Shown here in pieces: positions 22,480 through 31,905 of a stretch of DNA of 42,380 nucleotides. Every line of letters begins with the position of its first letter. The stretch's first letter is position 1. The DNA is from Cryoendolithus antarcticus (Eukaryota; Ascomycota; Dothideomycetes; Cladosporiales; Cladosporiaceae). The notes under the pieces are model-generated. The model was not told the DNA's origin. It worked only from the letters and a program-made list of their open reading frames with translations, and ran no database searches. The stretch covers positions 1 to 42,380 of the forward strand of contig NAJO01000100.1 of the NCBI GenBank assembly GCA_002077065.1, given 5' to 3'. Position numbers and translations under genes: made by a program.

Positions 22480-24184
22480 AAACCTCTCCTGCCAATGGGC
22501 CACACTTACCAGCACTCGGAGGTCCATGGCGGCAGAGCCCATTTTGGAGACAGCTATACTTTCGGTCCGTCCAATACGGGAGCACAAAACGTACTCGTAC
22601 GCTGAAATGCGATGCAGAAATCGAGGACCCTCTGAGCAGCCTTCCAATCGCTCCCGAAGCGGCATTCAACGTCTACTGCAGCCGAGATAAAGACCCCGCC
22701 TGCCCGGCACCAGCGAAGATGTACTAAAAGAGATTTATAATTGGGCTGATGGAGGGGACTAGAGCTGCATGTTCTGGCTGGATGGGTGGGCAGGCACGGG
22801 AAAGTCTACAATCGCTCGCACGGTTGCGCGCAAGTATGACGACCAGAAGCGTCTTGCCGCAAGCTTCTTCTTCTCACGTGGCGGCGGGGACACCGGCCAT
22901 GCAGGCAAGTTCTTCACAAGCATTGCCAGACAGGTCGCGGACAGCGTACCTGGCGTGCGTCAACATATCGGCAATGCTCTTCGTGAGCATAGGCAAGTCA
23001 TAAACCAGTCACTTCAGGATCAGTGGAATCGACTGATTTTTCAGCCTTTGTCAAAGCTGGATAGTGGCGCTGTCCGAGACACCCTGGTTCTCGTCGTGGA
23101 TACCCTTGACGAATGTCAGGCGACGGAGAAGGAACTGAAAACGCTCCTGCAACTTTTGGCAGAGACACGACTCATAAGGACGGTTCAGTTGCGAGTCCTT
23201 GTGACTAGCCGACCTGAGCTCCCGATACGTTGTGGCTTCCGTTTGATCACCGACCACCAAGGTTTCGTCCTCCATGACACCTCGCGTTCTTGCGTAGAAC
23301 ATGACATAAGAGTGTATCTCGAGCATGAGCTTACTGAGTTTGCACGGGAAAATGGTCTCAATGTTGTTTGGCCAGGAGAAACCGCCCTTCAAGAGCTAGT
23401 GCAGCGCGCCAGTGGCCTTTTCATTTGGGCTGCCACTGCATGTTGTTTCATTAGCGACGGCGGTGAGGCTTTTGGGCAGGAAAGGCTATCCGAACTTGTG
23501 CAACGTGGCAGCGCCCGTCTTGCGCCGGAAGAGAAACTTGATGAGCTCTACCTTGTGGTCCTTGACAAGTCGACCAATCAGCCCAGCCTAAGAGAGCACG
23601 AGTGTGAGGAAGTCGTTCGGACAGTAAGAGAAGCGCTTGCAGCTATTGCTGCGTTATCCTCGCCACTCCCAGCCCACTCGCTTGCAGCATTGCTATCCAC
23701 AATCGATGAGCGTAAGCTGAGGGCAATGTTGGGCCGCCTTCATTCGATTCTAGATGTGCCGAAAGATCCAATCATCCCTATTCGCCTACATCATCCTTCA
23801 TTCCGTGACTTCTTGATGGATAAAGATAGAGCTGACCTGAACTTCTGGGTAGACGAGAAGCAAGCACATAGCTCACTGGCCAACGACTGTCTGCGGCTAA
23901 TGTCGAGCATGCTGAAGCAAGACATATGCGATCAGGGTTCGCCCGGCGTGCTGATACATGCGCTTGACACTGCTCATGTCTCAAGCTGCATACCTCCCGA
24001 GCTTCGATACGCATGCTTGTACTACGTTCAACATCTGCAGAAGAGTGGACAGCGGCCTAACAATGGCAGTCACATTCATCGATTCTTCCTCAAGCACGCG
24101 CTTCACTGGCTGAAGGTGATGAGCTGGACAGGAAAGTTGTCAGAAGCAATTACTGCTATTACGTCGCTAGAGTCATTCGTCAGT
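22480..24184 (+). pseudogene. NACHT module of an NLR (5' part of NACHT-WD40-DUF7924 gene)
   Basis: The NACHT NTPase core is intact: P-loop FWLDGWAGTGKSTIA, Walker B LVLVVDTLDEC, sensor VLVTSRPEL, then a winged-helix-like region (HHPSFRDFLMD) and helical arm. The open frame starts at ATG 22769, but homologous sequence continues upstream in the same frame across a TAG at 22760-22762: LPIAPEAAFNVYCSRDKDPR, then LPGTSEDVLKEIYNWADGGD. This is the typical lead-in to fungal NACHT domains. The TAG fits CAG to TAG. Still further upstream, in another frame, EVHGGRAHFGDSYTFGPSN recalls a glycine-rich motif preceding NACHT in such proteins. An intron follows (24185-24237, GTAGGT donor, GCTGAC branch site, TTAG acceptor). 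A donor at 24189 with acceptor ending at 24244 also keeps frame. Confidence 0.85.
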
Positions 24185-24237
24185 GTAGGTATAAGTGAGT
24201 TGCTTTTAGGCCTACTGTAAGCTGACGATCGCGTTAG
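24185..24237 (+). other. Predicted 53-base intron in the NACHT-WD40 gene
   Basis: GTAGGT at 24185, GCTGAC at 24221 and TTAG ending at 24237 join the NACHT arm (SLESFVS) in frame to AEDDFGVLVRDMKRFVTYAR. Without removal, the frame stops at 24218-24220. An alternative intron 24189-24244 (GTATAAGT donor, AAG acceptor) is also in frame. Confidence 0.65.
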
Positions 24238-24861
24238 GCTGAAGATGATTTCGGCGTACTGGTCCGTGACATGAAGCGATTCGTAACATACGCTCGGCTG
24301 GCCATTGAGCGGGCTCCCCTTCAGACTTGTGTATCCGCTGTAGTCTTTGCACCGACGTTGAGTGAAGTTCGACGACGATTCGAGAAGGAAGTATTATCTG
24401 GATGGATCAAAAGGGCTCCTCGAGTAGCTAAACAGTGGAGCGCTTCACTACAGACGCTCGAGGGTCATAAGGGTGGTGTCACCGCCGTGGTATTCTCGTC
24501 AGACGGCAAGACGCTGGCATCGGCATCGGCCGACAAGACCGTCAAATTGTGGGACCCTAGGTCAGGCGAAGAGCTGCAAACACTCGAGGCCCATTCAGCC
24601 TCAGTCTACGCTTGTTCCTTTCTGCCAAAATCCGAGAGCCTGATATCAATATCCACGGATGGGGACGTCGGCTTTTGGGACAGCATCATGGGAGAGTTGC
24701 CCCTTAAGCTTAATGGTTTGACAATGGGCGTCTCCGCCGCTTTCCACGGCATTGAAATGGCGCTACTACCTAGCCCCTCACAGGAAAGAGCAATGACGCA
24801 GACCGCCTTTCGCACCAAAGTAGAGTCGGCAGATGGCAAGCTATCAGCGTCATTGTCATAA
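24238..24861 (+). pseudogene. Linker and first WD40 repeats of the NACHT-WD40-DUF7924 gene
   Basis: After the intron the frame gives a helical linker (ERAPLQTCVSAVVFAPTLSE), the hallmark segment between NACHT arm and WD40 propeller in fungal NLRs. WD40 units follow: LEGHKGGVTAVVFSSDGK..TVKLWDP, then LEAHSASVYACSF..DVGFWD, and a diverged third. It ends at TAA 24859-24861. The same frame continues immediately as RTITICHIRSGAEIHKL, clearly the rest of a WD40 blade (a Trp is replaced by Cys), and stays open to 26700. The TAA therefore sits inside a once-continuous gene and fits CAA to TAA. Confidence 0.82.
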
Positions 24862-26700
24862 AGGACAATCACGATTTGCCATATCAGATCGGGAGCAGAG
24901 ATTCACAAGCTGAGGGTCCGTTGGGGCTTAGTCAATGCTATGGTCTTCTCCCACGACAGCAAGACTCTGGCGTCAGCGTCGGACCGAGAAGTCACGATCT
25001 GGGATATCGGATCGGGAGCGGAAACTAGCAGGCTCGGGGTCCATTGGGACTCGGTTGAGGCTTTGGTCTTCTCCCACGACGGTAAGATGCTAGCGTTAGC
25101 GTCGGATGAAGAAGTCACGATCTGGGATATTGGATCTCGAGCGGAAGTTCATAGGCTGAGTGGACGTCGGGAACCGGTCAAGGCAGTAGTCTTCTCCCAG
25201 GATGGCAAGATAATAGTGTGGATTTCAAGCGAGTCAGTCAGGGTATGGGACATCAGCACAGGGAAGGTAATCCAGACAATTGATCGCTGTGCAAGGATGA
25301 AGTGTACCGACGCTACCTCCTCAGATGGCGAGCTACAAGCAGAGGCATCAGTCTCCAAGGCGATCAAGCTCTGGAACACTGATGCTCAATCTCGAACGCT
25401 CGAGGGTCATTCTGATCAGGTTACAGCCATCGACTTCTCTCCGGATGCCAAGTTGCTAGCGTCGGCATCAAAGGACAGAACAGTCAGACTCTGGGACACC
25501 AGCTTGAAACCCGCTCCCCCTTCACTCGATGACCATTGGGATAAAGTCACTATCCTGGTTTTCTCGCCACATGGCAAACTTCTAGCATCGGCAGCAGCGA
25601 ACGACAGAAGAGTGAAATTATGGAACACTGACAAAGAGTCGACACTACTGCACAGAGAGAGTAGGCAACTGTGCGATCAGCTTCTCGAAGGGAACCACGA
25701 ACCTACCAATTTCCCATGCTACCCCGTTGAGAAGATAGATGCTGTCATCGATCGCAATCACGGCCTCAACGAAGCAAGATTGCAACGAGACGTCATGCCG
25801 TGGGTAGTGCCGTCCGCAGAGAATCTCTCCTTCTCAGGCGTCGCTGGACTTGATGGCATTGGAGAAGAAATCAACGCAGAGTGGGTGCGATGTCAACCTA
25901 TGGGCCTATCGAGACCCAAACCTGACTTTGCCGCTGGGCTGCGGCGATCGGCCTTCACGACAGAAGAGCTTCACAAGCTGGAGAACTATGGCACGCCGCT
26001 GAAGCCATTTTGCTTCACGCCTGACCTCTGCTTTCCATTTCTGACATGCGAAGCCAAGACGGGGCGCATTGGGCTTGATCAAGCCGACACGCAGAACGTT
26101 CACAGTGCTAGCATCGCGACCAAAACTATCCTGAGTCTGTATGTTGCGACATTCGGAAGACAGCACGTGAAAACGCAGAGTCTTCTCGGGCGCGTACTCG
26201 CTTTCACGGTGTCTCACAACAACCGTATCGTCAACCTTTACGGTCACTACGCTGTAGCTAGGGGGAATGGCAGCAACTTCGATGGCGACGAGATGGCCGA
26301 TCTTCAGTATTTTCGACACGACATTGCAATGTTCAGTCTCAGCATGTACGAGGGAAGAGAAAGATTCAGAGCATTCAACTTCGTGAGGAATGTGTATGAA
26401 ATCTTTGCTCCGCAGCATCTCCAGAGGATTCGGGAGGCGGTCAGTAGCATGCAGGTTACCGGTCGTCGCACAGGGCTATCTTTTGCCGCGTCAGACGTCG
26501 CACTTGACAGAGAAGACTCGCAGCAAGATTCTGAAGCAGCCGGGTCACAGGGAGATGGATTTATGATACCTATGGAACCGGCTAGTGTGTCACAGAAGCG
26601 ACATATGGCCAAGCTGAGTAGCCAACTAGACAGGCAGCAGCAACAGCTGGAGCAGAGCAGAGATAAGGAGGAGAGGCTGGAGCGGCAGATGGAGCGGTAG
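24862..26700 (+). CDS. WD40 repeats fused to a DUF7924-like PD-(D/E)XK domain
   Basis: The open frame from ATG 24940 encodes 586 residues (reading starts at 24862 if the upstream TAA is ignored). Residues 1-230 form about six WD40 units, several almost identical (EVTIWDIGS repeated). Without a break, residues from about 240 carry a domain resembling the fungal DUF7924 family: NEARLQRDVMPWVVPSAENL, then RPKPDFAAG (Asp329), FPFLTCEAKTG (Glu371, Lys373), Q-N-H-S helices and VNLYGHYAV. The Asp..Glu-x-Lys arrangement fits a PD-(D/E)XK nuclease-type fold; activity is inferred only. A Gln-rich coiled coil follows. TAG at 26698 ends the frame. In the same frame RKESKDKEERLERQMEQLMG continues to TGA 26799, so the end was probably lost by CAG to TAG. 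Confidence 0.85.
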   Translation, partial: RTITICHIRSGAEIHKLRVRWGLVNAMVFSHDSKTLASASDREVTIWDIGSGAETSRLGVHWDSVEALVFSHDGKMLALASDEEVTIWDIGSRAEVHRLSGRREPVKAVVFSQDGKIIVWISSESVRVWDISTGKVIQTIDRCARMKCTDATSSDGELQAEASVSKAIKLWNTDAQSRTLEGHSDQVTAIDFSPDAKLLASASKDRTVRLWDTSLKPAPPSLDDHWDKVTILVFSPHGKLLASAAANDRRVKLWNTDKESTLLHRESRQLCDQLLEGNHEPTNFPCYPVEKIDAVIDRNHGLNEARLQRDVMPWVVPSAENLSFSGVAGLDGIGEEINAEWVRCQPMGLSRPKPDFAAGLRRSAFTTEELHKLENYGTPLKPFCFTPDLCFPFLTCEAKTGRIGLDQADTQNVHSASIATKTILSLYVATFGRQHVKTQSLLGRVLAFTVSHNNRIVNLYGHYAVARGNGSNFDGDEMADLQYFRHDIAMFSLSMYEGRERFRAFNFVRNVYEIFAPQHLQRIREAVSSMQVTGRRTGLSFAASDVALDREDSQQDSEAAGSQGDGFMIPMEPASVSQKRHMAKLSSQLDRQQQQLEQSRDKEERLERQMER

Positions 26701-28660
26701 AGAAAGGAGAGCAAAGACAAAGAGGAGAGACTGGAACGGCAGATGGAGCAGCTGATGGGCATGGTTTCAAGACTACCAGCATCAACAAACTCACGCTGAA
26801 ATTGCGCGCATCGTTAGTCGGTTGAGACGATCCCGGCAATACCCTCTTTGATAGCAAGACGAGAGAGATACGAAACATAGACTGGGAGCGCGTAGGTTAC
26901 GTTCCGTTGTTCGGCTCACGTCCAACTTCCGGTTGTCTTCGAGAATGTGGCCTGGAATGATATTCCTCTTATGTATGCGGCTTCTAGTCCACTTCCATTT
27001 CTCATGCCTGCACTCATGGGTCTCCCGAAGGTCTTCCATCATGCTTGCTATCGTACGTGGTTTGACAAGATGGCTCGACCATTTTCTACATACTGCTGTG
27101 ACTTCTACGCCGAGTGTCTCGAGTAACAAACCAGTCGTTGGTATGTCGAAGCTAGAGAAGCGGCAGCAGCTTCCATGCCGTGGTCTGAAGGTTCTCCGGC
27201 AGTGCGCGTGTTTAATTTCACAGGCTATCAGGCTGTCTCGAAGAAGGGATAAAGTCACTTACCGAAGACACCACAAGGAGACAAATTCTGTCGTCCGCAA
27301 ACTTGCGTGGGAAGTGAAAGCGAAGGCTGAGGTAGCTGAATCGGGCTCTGGATGCAAGACGTTGAGGACGAGCTGGGACCTACGACGGCTCTCAAATCCT
27401 AGAAGACTATGTGCTAAAGCAAGCCAGGGCTGAGGATTGTGCGGACTCGGTTCCTCTCGTTCGCCTCGTCAAGCTTCCCCCAATCGTAGTCCCCAGCGGC
27501 GTGATCTGTATGTGCAGTGTTACGTCATACTTAGGGAGATGTACGGCGTGGCACAGTAAACTTACACGCGACTTGGATTAAGGCTGATCTGACCTATCAG
27601 CGTAGGGACCGCGCGGTTCATCGCTCGCGATCCCTCCGCGGGCGCAGACTATGCCCTAGTTACAATTTCGTAAAGCCCAATGATGCTGAAGCGTGTCCGC
27701 CCATTCAAATTCGTAGACGAGGACGAACCTCACGCACGCTAATCGAAAGTCCCAGTACCGTGTTGCGAGGTCCTAGAGAGCGTCAGAGGTCAGAAACGTA
27801 TGCAGGAGTATGACATCTGCAGGAAACATTACTATTCCGATAGCGGTGAAAGAGGACATAGAGGAGTTCGAGAATTTTACAAGGATGGGAGACAGAAAAA
27901 TCTCCGACAGTCCGATTCCAACTGTCTACTCTCTTCCGCTTTTCCGATAACGCACCGCGGCGCAGTGTGCCCAATCAAGCGTCTCTCCAGAGATCGACTA
28001 CGCATCATCGGGGCACGGGAACAGTTAGGAGCGCGTAGTGGCATTAGCGCCGCACACTCGAGGCAACGGCATCGCCGATAGGCTTGCAGCGTGCTCGATT
28101 TTGACAAGACAACATGTGACAATCCCCAAAATCTCGGAGAGCCGGCCCAGAAGTGTTGGTAGACGCAACTCTGGAAGGTGTCCACGCATCTTGCCATGGT
28201 GCCACGACGAACTCCATCTACTGTTGTTTGCAGACTCCGTCGATGCAATTATCTGAAGACCTGCTGGATATACTAGATGCCGTCTTTGGCACGGTCTAGT
28301 AGAGCAAAGCGACGTTGGTGGGAGGACATGACTGGAAAGAGTTTGACGAGGGCGAGGTGGACGACAGTGAAGGCCTGAGATGAGGGATCGAAGAGCCTCG
28401 ATTGGCGCGTGAGCGGAGGCGTAGAGACCTTGAAGATCCATCTGCGCAGCTTTTGAGGCTTGCAGTATGCTTGTGGTATGTGCGATAGCGCCTTTTGGCC
28501 ACGGCTGCGGCTGCGGCACAGCAGTGCCTGTTCAATATGCGTCGCCTCCAACATCGCTCCTGCGTCATCTAACGCGCAGAACAAGCCGTAGCGGTTTCCA
28601 GGGGTGCAGAATTGTCTTCGCTTTACTGTCGCAGTGAGCTAGTTTCGCCATAATGTTTCA
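26700..28660. other. Stretch without an intact gene
   Basis: Apart from the residual coiled-coil sequence to 26799 and the HEKWKW relic near 27000, I find no recognisable gene. Frames of 60-165 codons around 27800-28580 on both strands overlap one another and show no motif. Confidence 0.4.
26920..27080 (-). pseudogene. Relic of a HEKWKW zinc-binding-like domain, copy 1
   Basis: On the minus strand the frame reads TIASMMEDLRETHECRHEKW followed by KWTRSR. The pattern DLRxxHxCxHEKWKW is shared with a plus-strand copy near 36050, about 70 percent identical at the DNA level over the best 65 bases by eye. In fungi I remember this pattern as the start of a small Cys-rich domain (HxC..H, then CxxC pairs). 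Here the downstream Cys pairs are not visible, so the domain is incomplete. Confidence 0.4.
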
Positions 28661-28690
28661 CGTCTCCTTTAGATTTCGCTCATACTGCCA

Positions 28691-29552
28691 CTAAGTTTGG
28701 CAGCTGCTCCGTGACGACACATAACTAGTAGTGTCGACAATACCATCATCGAGAGAACGATTCTGACCCTTCCCTGCGATAGCCAGTAGATCCTCCAAAA
28801 CTTCGTGCGCATGAGTGTATTTTGAGGTCCAGCATCGGCCAATAATCCCATCAATTCCAACGGCCTTTGCAACATTGACCGGGTATTCTCCTCTCAGATA
28901 TCTCCCCTGGATCTCTGTCTCCTGCGTTTGCTCGTCTAGATCTGGGAAAGGCGCGTGTCCATGCCACAAGTGGTAGAGCAGCGTTCCCAACGCGAAGACG
29001 TCCGTCCTTGTGGAGAACTCGTCGTCTCCTGCGAGTGGATGACGGGACTTCGCATTCTCCTGAGACATGATAGGCATTTCGATGCTACCGTCGGGTCGGT
29101 AAAGCTGGCCTTGGAGGTCGCCGACTTTTGCGATCATTTCGGCTGTCACGAAGACATTACTGACGTTGAGATCGCAGTGGACGAAATTGTGTGCGTGCAG
29201 GTGAACCAGGCAACGGGTGATTTGCTCGCTGAATGCTCTCCTAGAGTCATCTGTAAGGGGGTACGGCTGCAAGCCCATCGATTAGATCGCGCAGCTGGCC
29301 ATGCTCACAGAACTCGAAAAGTAGTCCATCTGCGTGTGTTTCTATGAATATGACTAGGTTGTCATGCGGACCAACGCGGCGGTACCGGTCAGCTTCTTCT
29401 TGTAGAGCATCCATTGCATCTTGAGTTTTGAAATGTGGATACTTCAAGACCGTATGGCCATCTTGCATCAGCCCAACAAAATTCCTGGATGAAGCCGTAA
29501 TGCAACGCTGGACATCACGAGGTCGCCAGTCTTTGACATACTCAGTTGTCAT
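28691..29552 (-). pseudogene. Protein kinase with one frameshift and atypical DFG
   Basis: From ATG 29552 the first frame gives MTTEYVKDWRPRDVQRCITA, a glycine-loop equivalent, VLKYPHFK with the ATP-binding Lys, an alpha-C Glu, and FEFCEHGQLRDLIDG. It then goes off frame. A one-base insertion near 29280 (GGG for GG) explains this: the next frame continues LQPYPLTDDSRRAFSEQITR, then HCDLNVSNVF (catalytic Asp and Asn), VGDLQGQLYRPDG in the DFG position, and RTDVFALGTLLYHLWHGHAP, ending at 28691. The DFG Phe and Gly are replaced (DLQ). Fungi have families of such kinases near NLR genes, but specific function is unknown. It is a Ser/Thr-type kinase by fold; with the frameshift no full product is expected. 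Confidence 0.78.
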
Positions 29553-30090
29553 GGAGGAGTCTAGATAATCGCTGTGCACAAAGCTGAACACAACGTTGGA
29601 CAAAATTGAGTCGGACGCGAGGAGATAATGCAGTTTGAAACGAGCTTACTGTGTGTTACTGAGGAAGACCATCAAGTTAGGCTGGAAACTAGAATGCATG
29701 CACGGCCCGCTCCGCGCATGGCCCAAGTTCCGTACCCCACCACGAGTACTGAATCTCAAGGCAATACTCGTGATATGAAGCCGTCTACAGTTTGTAGCCA
29801 TATCAGCTACCAGGAAAACGTGTCGACAAGGCGTCTTTAAGATTGCGGCGCGCCCGTCCGAGCCGTACCTACTGCGAATGTCTGACCCAATCTTATACAT
29901 GTACCGTGATTCGGAAACCTGGAAAGAGGCGGAATAGACATGCTACGCTTTCTCGAAATAGTGTAGCAGCCGCATTATTGGCTTCTCAACCGACAATCCG
30001 CAGACTGAGTACTTCATAAGATTCTCGTCGGATCCGCTGACCAACACGGCGCCGGTCATGAGATAGGGCGCGAGCATACTGAAATTCACG

Positions 30091-30543
30091 ATGAGAGCCG
30101 CATTATTGCTTCCACTGTTCGGACTGCCAATACTTACTACGCTGGCGCAGAACATTGTGATCACTCCAATTCCCGCCTTCACCGTCACCACTTCCATTGC
30201 AGGCACTGTACAGACACTCACAGTACCGGTACCCCCGACGGCCTTTCCTGAACTGGCCTCCATCGAGTGCGACGACACTGACCTACAGTTCGCCATTGAT
30301 TCATTCTGCTTCAACGAGGTAGGGATGCAAGTGCCTTCCACTTATGCCGGGAATGGTCTTACTGTTGGGAAGTTTCGCGTCTCTGTACAAGCCTTCTGTG
30401 ATCCGCCTATATGGGTCTCCAACATACAGTGTCGTAGTCGTCTAGTGGGTATATGCTTGGAAAACGCCGCTGTCGGCGGCCTCGGCTACGCCTTCTACGA
30501 AGCCGCATCCTGTCAGGGCTGGAAGATAGAGCAGCCGAAGTAG
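30091..30543 (+). CDS. Small secreted six-cysteine protein, effector-like
   Basis: The product has 150 residues from ATG 30091. A clear signal peptide (MRAALLLPLFGLPILTTLAQ, cleavage likely after residue 19-20) leads to a Thr/Val/Pro-rich stretch (residues 21-55). A C-terminal part with exactly six cysteines follows (IEC, SFC, AFC, IQC, GIC, SCQ), an even number suited to three disulfides. No membrane helix follows. The frame is intact and ends in TAG. No family is recognised. Size, secretion and cysteine content fit candidate effectors or cell-surface proteins of plant- or insect-associated fungi, but that is inference. The opposite-strand frame of similar length is a shadow. Confidence 0.7.
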   Translation: MRAALLLPLFGLPILTTLAQNIVITPIPAFTVTTSIAGTVQTLTVPVPPTAFPELASIECDDTDLQFAIDSFCFNEVGMQVPSTYAGNGLTVGKFRVSVQAFCDPPIWVSNIQCRSRLVGICLENAAVGGLGYAFYEAASCQGWKIEQPK

Positions 30544-31048
30544 TGAACGGCCAGAATATGGTTTCACGTTCACTTCTGGCAGGCCCTCGAAGACGGGACA
30601 GGACAAGCGACTTGCACACATTGGACAGAGATACGCGCGCACTGCAAGCCACTATCACATACATGTAGCACTAGACCAATCGATTTGTGAGTCACCGTCT
30701 GTCGTAGCTCATGATCATCGATCTCTATGTCCATCGTCACGTCTATGGTCGTATGAGGCCGCTGCATCACTAGGCATCAGCGTGGAGACTAGCTAATAGC
30801 GAAGTGCGCAAAGCATGCACGTGCTCGTAACCGCCTTGTCTACCGCTGGAAACGGATGCCCAGGCTCTGAGAGCACTGTCTTGTTGCCTCTCGATGCAGT
30901 AGGCATCTCGTTACCTTCGAGGTGTATCTACAGGCTCTCGAAGTGGACGTTGGTGCTTGCAATCTGGCGACTGAAACGTTTCGGTGGGTGTGTTGAGCTC
31001 TAATGCGTGTACATACATAGTCTGAAATCTACAAAATACACTGTAAAG

Positions 31049-31878
31049 TCATTTGCATCCTTGACAAAGCTCGTGCTGCGCATAGCTAGGGTGCTCTAGC
31101 AAATCTAGCAGCGCTCGATGCCGTCGCCTACAACTTCCGAGATGCACCTCTGGGATACGGTCAATGATGTAGAGTATTTGCTCCAGAGTCCAAGTCAGCC
31201 GATTGCCAGGTACCCGCGCGCGGGCGAGCACAAACTTGTCAAGTATATCCGCAGGACAAAGGATCAAGAATTGCTCATCTCGTGGCGTAACGTCAGACGG
31301 CAGCGGCTGCATCAGTCGTATACTGCGGCGATAGAGCTGCTGGAAGACCCAATTCAACGTACCCTCAAATGTGCTGTTAGGTAGCGGGTACCTAAAGTAT
31401 CCTCCAACGCGATACGTCTTCCAAGCGAGACGACTTATCAAGTGAGCATCACAGGTGAGCACGAAGTTTCTCGGTTGCATCGGGACAGAATGCTCCCTAT
31501 GGATCTGCCATGCCGCCGCAAGTATCCTGAAAACAATCTGCTTTATAGGCCCCGACGATAGATTTGACATGCCGAAGTTCACGTCGAGACGACAAGGTCC
31601 ATTGTCACGCTGACTATAACATTCAGGAGCCAGTACGCACGTGATTAGCCAGAGAGATACTCGAGAGCGCGTAAGTGTGTACTCTGCATGCAGTTGCTAA
31701 CGTCCGTCATGTCGGTGATCAATGCGAGCTGCTCGTGAAGCGCCCCGAAGCATTCAGACGTCTCTCTCCCAGCCAGGAACACCTGCGATACGAAGCTCTC
31801 GATCAACGTTGCTAGTGGACTCGTAACATCATGGACTGGCGCGTGCAAGAAGTTCTGCTGAACTTCCATGTCGGCCAT
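31049..31878 (-). CDS. Two-exon hypothetical protein, intact
   Basis: Exon 1 (31878-31661) starts MADMEVQQNFLHAPVHDVTS and exon 2 (31613-31049) ends in CQGCK and a stop. A 47-base intron (31660-31614) with GTATCT donor, GGCTAATC branch-like site and TATAG acceptor joins them in frame, giving 260 residues with no internal stop. Without splicing, both halves end abruptly, so the intron model is well supported. The protein has an N-terminal helical part (ECFGALHEQLALITDMTDV) and a mixed C-terminal part (FILAAAW-like helices, PADILDKFVLARARVPG). I recognise no domain. Freedom from damage suggests it is a living single-copy gene. Confidence 0.7.
31614..31660 (-). other. Predicted 47-base intron
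   Basis: The minus-strand sequence begins GTATCTCTCTGGCTAATCAC and ends GTTATAG. It keeps the reading frame (phase 2 at the donor) and removes an in-frame TAA. Confidence 0.65.
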
Positions 31879-31905
31879 CCATATCACTATATGAAAGTGA
31901 CGCAA

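Noticed and set aside
26304..26878. Minus-strand Ser/Cys/Leu-rich frames opposite the DUF7924 coiled coil
   Set aside because: They are antisense shadows of the Gln/Glu/Arg-rich coding repeat on the plus strand.
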